From positions 1-9,964 of the forward strand of contig JAIRYL010000227.1 in NCBI GenBank assembly GCA_031267775.1: a stretch of 9,964 nucleotides of DNA. The letters run 5' to 3'. Positions 6,555 to 9,964 of the stretch are shown here, in pieces. The notes beneath the pieces are model-generated. The model was given only the letters and a program-made list of their open reading frames with translations. It was not told the origin of the DNA and ran no database searches. The position numbers were made by a program, and so were the translations under genes. The DNA comes from Tannerellaceae bacterium. Lineage in GTDB: Bacteria > Bacteroidota > Bacteroidia > Bacteroidales > Tannerellaceae. Position 1 is the stretch's first letter, and every line of letters begins with the position of its first letter.

Positions 6555-7916
6555 ATCTTTCAATAATATCTTGCTGTTTGTAGCAATCATATCCCGGCGG
6601 GTTTTCAGGATAGCTTGCCATTCGCTATTGAACAAGCTGGTTGTATCTACTTTAAAGTTTTCAGAACCATACTCGTCCATTTTGGAAAGCAGAAAACCTA
6701 CGCTGATTTTATGAATATCGATAGCCGGTTGATAGTAGATAATGCGTTCGTCGTCGCCGTAAATTACTTCAATAATGATATTTAGTTCCGTAAGCAGGTA
6801 AAGTATCTGGGTGGTAATGCGTAAAGGTATTTTGAATGAGTCGGATAGTTCGTTAGCCGTATAAGGCTTTTCGCCGGTGGTAAATCGTTTGACAATTAGC
6901 GATGCAATCAATAAAGTAAGAAAGTCTTTATATCTCCGGCTGATATACCTGCTGTCTCTTTCAAAACTAAATTTCTTTACATTTTGAGAAGCATAAGAGA
7001 GTTCCGCGCCGAACAGACAAATTAACCATGATAACTGTAACCAGAGCAATAATAAAGGCAAGGCGGCAAAACTGCCATAAATAGCATTGTATTTACTAAC
7101 CCATATCATACCGCTTATATATAACATCTGAAATAGCTGGAAAGCAAAACCGGTTATAACTCCAGGTATCAAACCATTTAAAAAATACACCTTCGTATTA
7201 GGCAATAAAATATAGATAGCAGTAAACGTCACAGAAGCTATAATAAATGGCGTTACAGCTAATATAGCCTCTACCATAGGGGTGAAGAAAACATATTCGC
7301 TTAGAAACGTATTTTGCAAGGTTGATATGAACAGGGAAAAACCGCTTGACGCTGTCATCAATATAGGCAAAATAAGGAAAAGCGCCATATAGCCAACGAT
7401 TTTACGCCTCCAGGGACGGGATTTGGGAATCTGCCAAATAGCATTAAACGCATCTTCAATCGAAGATATCAGGCTTATCACCGTATAAAATAACACAATA
7501 AGGCCAATCCCTATAATCACTCCACCCTGTGCCTGAGAAAGATAACTCTCTACAAACTCCAGCGCTTTGCTGATTTCCGGTTCGTGGCCGGGAAAATAAT
7601 CCATCAACTGCTGACGTATGGATCCCTGAAACCCAAATCCTTTAGCAATACCAACGATTATAGCTAATAAAGGAACAATGGATAATAATGTGCTGTAGGT
7701 AAGGGCAGAGGCTTTGGTTTGAAGATTTTCCGACAGGAAGCCGCGTATAGCCAATATAATTGTTTTGATCGTATTTATATAGATACTCTTTAATCCGCTG
7801 ACCTCGTTTGCTGTGATTCGCCAGATATCATACGTAGTGAAACGAATCGTTGTTTTGATAAAAGAACTGATTTGCTCAATTATTGATTTTTTTTCTTCCT
7901 TTTTTTTCATGATCAT
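6549..7916 (-). CDS. YihY/BrkB-family inner-membrane protein
   Basis: The 455-residue protein is a YihY/virulence factor BrkB family integral membrane protein. The hallmark KASALTYSTLLSIVPLLAI (68-86) and YGSFAALPLLLLWLQLSWL (280-298) followed by FGAEL (302-306) are clear. About six membrane segments are seen near 70-92, 131-155, 173-198, 216-238, 247-272 and 280-306. The N-terminus (KKKEEKK) is basic and cytoplasmic. Residues 325-455 form a soluble tail; 345-400 looks like a winged-helix fold, a C-terminal extension I associate with Bacteroidota members. The molecular function of the family is unsettled; the old label 'ribonuclease BN' was an error. The start MIMKKK at 7914-7916 lies 9 bases after the rnpB 3' end, with M3 (7908-7910) as an alternative; there is no Shine-Dalgarno sequence. 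Its 3' end overlaps the nitroreductase by 6 bases. Confidence 0.88.
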   Translation of the reverse strand: MIMKKKEEKKSIIEQISSFIKTTIRFTTYDIWRITANEVSGLKSIYINTIKTIILAIRGFLSENLQTKASALTYSTLLSIVPLLAIIVGIAKGFGFQGSIRQQLMDYFPGHEPEISKALEFVESYLSQAQGGVIIGIGLIVLFYTVISLISSIEDAFNAIWQIPKSRPWRRKIVGYMALFLILPILMTASSGFSLFISTLQNTFLSEYVFFTPMVEAILAVTPFIIASVTFTAIYILLPNTKVYFLNGLIPGVITGFAFQLFQMLYISGMIWVSKYNAIYGSFAALPLLLLWLQLSWLICLFGAELSYASQNVKKFSFERDSRYISRRYKDFLTLLIASLIVKRFTTGEKPYTANELSDSFKIPLRITTQILYLLTELNIIIEVIYGDDERIIYYQPAIDIHKISVGFLLSKMDEYGSENFKVDTTSLFNSEWQAILKTRRDMIATNSKILLKDL

Positions 7917-7925
7917 TGAATAAAA

Positions 7926-8285
7926 TTGCAGCCTGCCTGTAAGCCGGGTTCTGTACTTTTACCAGAAAGGAAAAGCGTCTGCCATTTATCTCGACTTACC
8001 GTTGCCGATAAGCTCCAGCGGTCTACCCCCCGACGTCGGACGAGCCATCCTACATGCGCCGGTATACATGACCTTACAACCCATAAGACATACGGCATAG
8101 TATATCACTATATTATCCGGTGAGCTCTTACCTCGCCTTTTCACCCTTATTCCGCAAGCGGAACGGTTATTTTCTGTTATATTACTCTGTCTTTGCAGAC
8201 AGCTTCCCGTTAAGAAGTATGGCGCTCTGCGTTGCCCGGACTTTCCTCCCAATATTTAATTGAGCGACAGACCAGCAGGCTGCAA
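7926..8285 (-). ncRNA. rnpB: RNase P RNA
   Basis: This is the catalytic RNA of ribonuclease P, which matures the 5' ends of tRNAs. On the minus strand the conserved core segments appear in order: GAGGAAAGTCCGGGC (8248-8234, CR-I/P4 5' strand), the GGGTG...GGTAAGAGCTCACC block (8146-8119, CR-II/III) and ACAGAACCCGGCTT (7954-7941, CR-V/P4 3' strand). The ends are defined by an 11-bp closing helix P1: TTGCAGCCTGC at 8285-8275 pairs with GCAGGCTGCAA at 7936-7926. The length of about 360 nt fits bacterial type A RNase P RNA. A short hairpin, CTCAAT with ATTGGG around TAAAT, lies where P3 is expected. The 3' end runs into TTTTATTC, a weak U tract. The next gene on the strand starts 9 bases later. 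Open frames across this region are spurious. Confidence 0.96.
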
Positions 8286-8292
8286 CTATGTG

Positions 8293-8300
8293 CAAACTTA
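8293..8300 (-). promoter_or_regulatory. -7 promoter element of rnpB
   Basis: On the minus strand TAAGTTTG (8300-8293) matches the Bacteroides -7 consensus TAnnTTTG exactly. It is followed by seven bases (CACATAG) and then the first base of the P1 helix at 8285, which is where a transcript would be expected to begin. No TTTG is present at the usual -33 distance; that position falls inside an inverted repeat. Confidence 0.65.
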
Positions 8301-8329
8301 CATGAAAATCTTCGGATTTTCATGCAAGT
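8296..8329. repeat. 15-bp inverted repeat with TTCG loop in the rnpB promoter
   Basis: ACTTACATGAAAATC (8296-8310) and GATTTTCATGCAAGT (8315-8329) are complementary at 14 of 15 positions, with a loop of only TTCG (8311-8314). Read on the plus strand this is a C(UUCG)G-closed hairpin, an exceptionally stable RNA tetraloop context; on the minus strand the loop is CGAA. No T run follows on either strand, so it does not look like an ordinary terminator. It overlaps the -7 element of rnpB and fills its -35 to -12 region. Confidence 0.85.
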
Positions 8330-8675
8330 CTAATAAAAGAATGCAAAATTTTATAAAGTATAAAGCCGCGTAGCTTTGTCTGTTCATGATGCAATGGGGA
8401 AAACGATAAAGTCTGATTTTAAAAACTGCCAAAACAAGATAACATTTCGGACGTTCTTACTGTTGTATAAATGACCATTTGACAGATCGATCAGCAAGAG
8501 ATGTTAAAATGGGTACTTTGCATCACACAGTACTGTTAAGTTGCGTTAATCGTAATGTGTGGCCGTTAAAAGTGATAAAAAAAGATATGCAAAGAGAATA
8601 ACAGTACATTTTTTGAGTTTAATTTGTGAGAAAGAAAAATGTTAAATTTAAGTGTTTAATTTAAATATTGAAATT
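8330..8675. other. Intergenic region between rnpB and htrA
   Basis: I see no gene here. The region is AT-rich and divergent between rnpB and the protease gene, so it should contain the protease promoter. No TTTG-N19-TAnnTTTG pair is found; the nearest partial -7 match is TTAATTTG at 8619-8626, one mismatch, without an upstream partner. Small structures present are AAAGC/GCTTT (8362-8366 with 8373-8377), the palindrome ACAGTACTGT (8527-8536), and the palindrome TTAAATTTAA (8642-8651) in the leader just before the htrA start. A 60-base segment is bracketed by a 9-bp inverted repeat (separate entry). Confidence 0.5.
8530..8607. repeat. 9-bp inverted repeat bracketing 60 bp upstream of htrA
   Basis: GTACTGTTA at 8530-8538 is the exact reverse complement of TAACAGTAC at 8599-8607. 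The left copy is also part of the 10-bp palindrome ACAGTACTGT (8527-8536), so ACAGTAC occurs directly at 8527 and 8601 as well. It could be a pair of operator half-sites or close a large stem in a long 5' leader of htrA. Chance cannot be excluded in AT-rich DNA. Confidence 0.5.
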
Positions 8676-9964
8676 ATGAAGAAAGTGTGGAAAAATATGC
8701 TTGGAGTTGTATGGGTAGCTGTTATCGGCGTGGGCGCCGCTATAGGAACAAGTACCTATTTAATGAATAAAAATCACGAAGATTCTTCTTATACTGTTGA
8801 TTCTGAATATGGCTTTAAACAACCGGTACATTTGGCAAATTACAATACGGTAGCCGCCGAAAACATCGATTTTACTATTGCGGCAGAAAAGGCTGTGCAT
8901 GCCGTAGTTCATATAAAATCTACCGTACAAAGTAAAGCGCAGCAAGGAGGCAGGCAGTATATCGACCCGTTTGAATATTTCTTTGGATTTGGAAATAGAG
9001 GCCAGAGCCAACCGCGTCAACGCGTAGGTTTCGGATCGGGTATTATTATATCGGTAGATGGATATATTATTACAAATAACCATGTGATTGAAGGAGTCGA
9101 CGATATAGACGTAACATTGAACGACGGACGTAAGTATACGGCTAAATTAATTGGCAATGACCCGTCAACAGATATTGCATTATTAAAGATTGAAGGAAAG
9201 GATTTTTCGACCATACCTTTTGGCGATTCGGATAAATTGAAAGTTGGCGAATGGGTATTAGCCGTAGGAAATCCGTTTAACCTGACGTCGACGGTAACGG
9301 CCGGTATTGTAAGCGCCAAAGGCCGTGGCGTATATACAGGAAGCGAAGATAGAAGTAAGATAGCTTCTTATATCCAAACCGACGCAGCAGTAAACCCCGG
9401 TAACAGCGGCGGCGCTTTGGTTAATACCAAAGGCGAATTAGTAGGCATAAATACATTGATATATTCGGAAACAGGAAACTTTGCAGGTTATTCGTTTGCC
9501 GTACCCATCAGTATTGCAGGGAAAGTGGCAAGCGATCTGAAGCAATACGGTACTGTTCAAAGGGCTATATTGGGCGTTTCGATTCTTGACGTGACGAGTT
9601 TGACGGAAGAGCAAAAAGAAAAGGTAAAGGTTTTGGAAGGCGCTTATGTAGCTGATTTTGCAGCCCGCAGTTCGGCTAAAGAAGCCGGTATGGAAGCAGG
9701 CGACGTAGTTACAGCCGTTAACGATGTGAAAGTAAGATCAGTGAGCGCTTTACAGGAACAGGTAAGCAGATATCGTCCGGGTGACAAAGTGAAGGTTACG
9801 GTTGACAGAAACGGTTCTGCTAAAACATTTACTGTAGAACTGCGCAATATGCAAGGAAATACAGAAGTAGTTAAAAGCGCCGGCGATGCGGCTGAATTAT
9901 TGGGAGCCGCTTTCAATGAACTGACGCCAAAACAGAAGCAGCAATTAGGGATCAGTTATGGCAT
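8676..9964 (+). CDS. htrA: DegP/HtrA-type periplasmic serine protease (3' end beyond window)
   Basis: The frame is open from ATG 8676 to the window end (429 complete codons plus two bases), so the gene is partial. It encodes a Do/DegP-family protease-chaperone that degrades or holds misfolded envelope proteins. Residues 8-30 form a hydrophobic N-terminal signal or membrane anchor after the basic MKKVWK. The trypsin-like domain (about 60-290) carries the catalytic triad H136 in TNNHVIEG, D166 in DPSTDIALL and S244 in NPGNSGGAL, with VGNPF (197-201) and FAVPIS (274-279) also typical. A Phe/Gly/Gln-rich stretch at 97-118 corresponds to the flexible LA loop. PDZ1 spans about 298-390 (GAYVADFAARSSAKEAGMEAGD). 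A second PDZ begins near 407 and is cut off. The upstream reading frame has no better start. The promoter is unresolved, so any stress regulation cannot be read here. Confidence 0.95.
   Translation, partial: MKKVWKNMLGVVWVAVIGVGAAIGTSTYLMNKNHEDSSYTVDSEYGFKQPVHLANYNTVAAENIDFTIAAEKAVHAVVHIKSTVQSKAQQGGRQYIDPFEYFFGFGNRGQSQPRQRVGFGSGIIISVDGYIITNNHVIEGVDDIDVTLNDGRKYTAKLIGNDPSTDIALLKIEGKDFSTIPFGDSDKLKVGEWVLAVGNPFNLTSTVTAGIVSAKGRGVYTGSEDRSKIASYIQTDAAVNPGNSGGALVNTKGELVGINTLIYSETGNFAGYSFAVPISIAGKVASDLKQYGTVQRAILGVSILDVTSLTEEQKEKVKVLEGAYVADFAARSSAKEAGMEAGDVVTAVNDVKVRSVSALQEQVSRYRPGDKVKVTVDRNGSAKTFTVELRNMQGNTEVVKSAGDAAELLGAAFNELTPKQKQQLGISYG

Noticed and set aside
6549..7916. Calling the membrane protein ribonuclease BN because it adjoins RNase P RNA
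   Set aside because: The RNase BN name for YihY-family proteins was a historical error; the protein has about six membrane segments and no nuclease motif, so adjacency to rnpB is not evidence of an RNA-processing role.
7913..8252. Open frames on both strands in 7913-8252
   Set aside because: They lie entirely within or at the edge of the RNase P RNA, whose conserved core and P1 helix explain the sequence; hypothetical proteins of this kind are well-known misannotations.

Overview
The window looks like chromosomal DNA of a Bacteroidota bacterium, most likely Bacteroidales. Evidence: a pyrophosphate-dependent phosphofructokinase of the long form, an AraC output module of the type that ends Bacteroides hybrid two-component regulators, start codons mostly without a clear Shine-Dalgarno sequence, and promoter-like motifs of the Bacteroides kind (TTTG about 19 bases before TAnnTTTG). 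The family (Tannerellaceae-like or another) cannot be fixed from this stretch.

Left part (1-964): about 1 kb without a credible gene. It holds a short direct repeat, a compact palindromic element resembling dispersed intergenic elements of Bacteroidota, GC-rich hairpins, and a striking array of about seven 41-bp tandem units, each centred on a 17-bp palindrome. It is much richer in G+C than the right half of the window.

Middle left (965-3429, minus strand): a polyamine operon read right to left. AguA (agmatine deiminase) and AguB (N-carbamoylputrescine amidase) together turn agmatine into putrescine. They are followed by a small stand-alone AraC-type DNA-binding protein. A 197-bp divergent intergenic region separates this operon from pfp.

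Middle right (3627-6554, plus strand): pfp (glycolysis/gluconeogenesis) ends in a hairpin terminator. Then riboflavin synthase and an FMN-type nitroreductase are joined by a TAATG stop-start overlap, so a flavin-making enzyme is coupled to a likely flavin-using one.

Right part (6549-9964): a BrkB/YihY-family membrane protein on the minus strand converges on the nitroreductase, and both stop codons lie in one TTATAA hexamer. Immediately upstream of its start, on the same strand, lies the RNase P RNA gene (rnpB), with an 11-bp closing P1 helix and a clean -7 promoter motif overlapped by a long inverted repeat with a TTCG loop. After about 390 bp without a protein gene, a DegP/HtrA-type periplasmic protease starts on the plus strand and runs off the window in frame.

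Most of the content is conserved housekeeping. I see no clear undescribed multi-gene system. The most unexplained signals are the 41-bp palindromic array, the inverted repeat sitting in the rnpB promoter, and the 9-nt spacing between rnpB and the membrane-protein gene.
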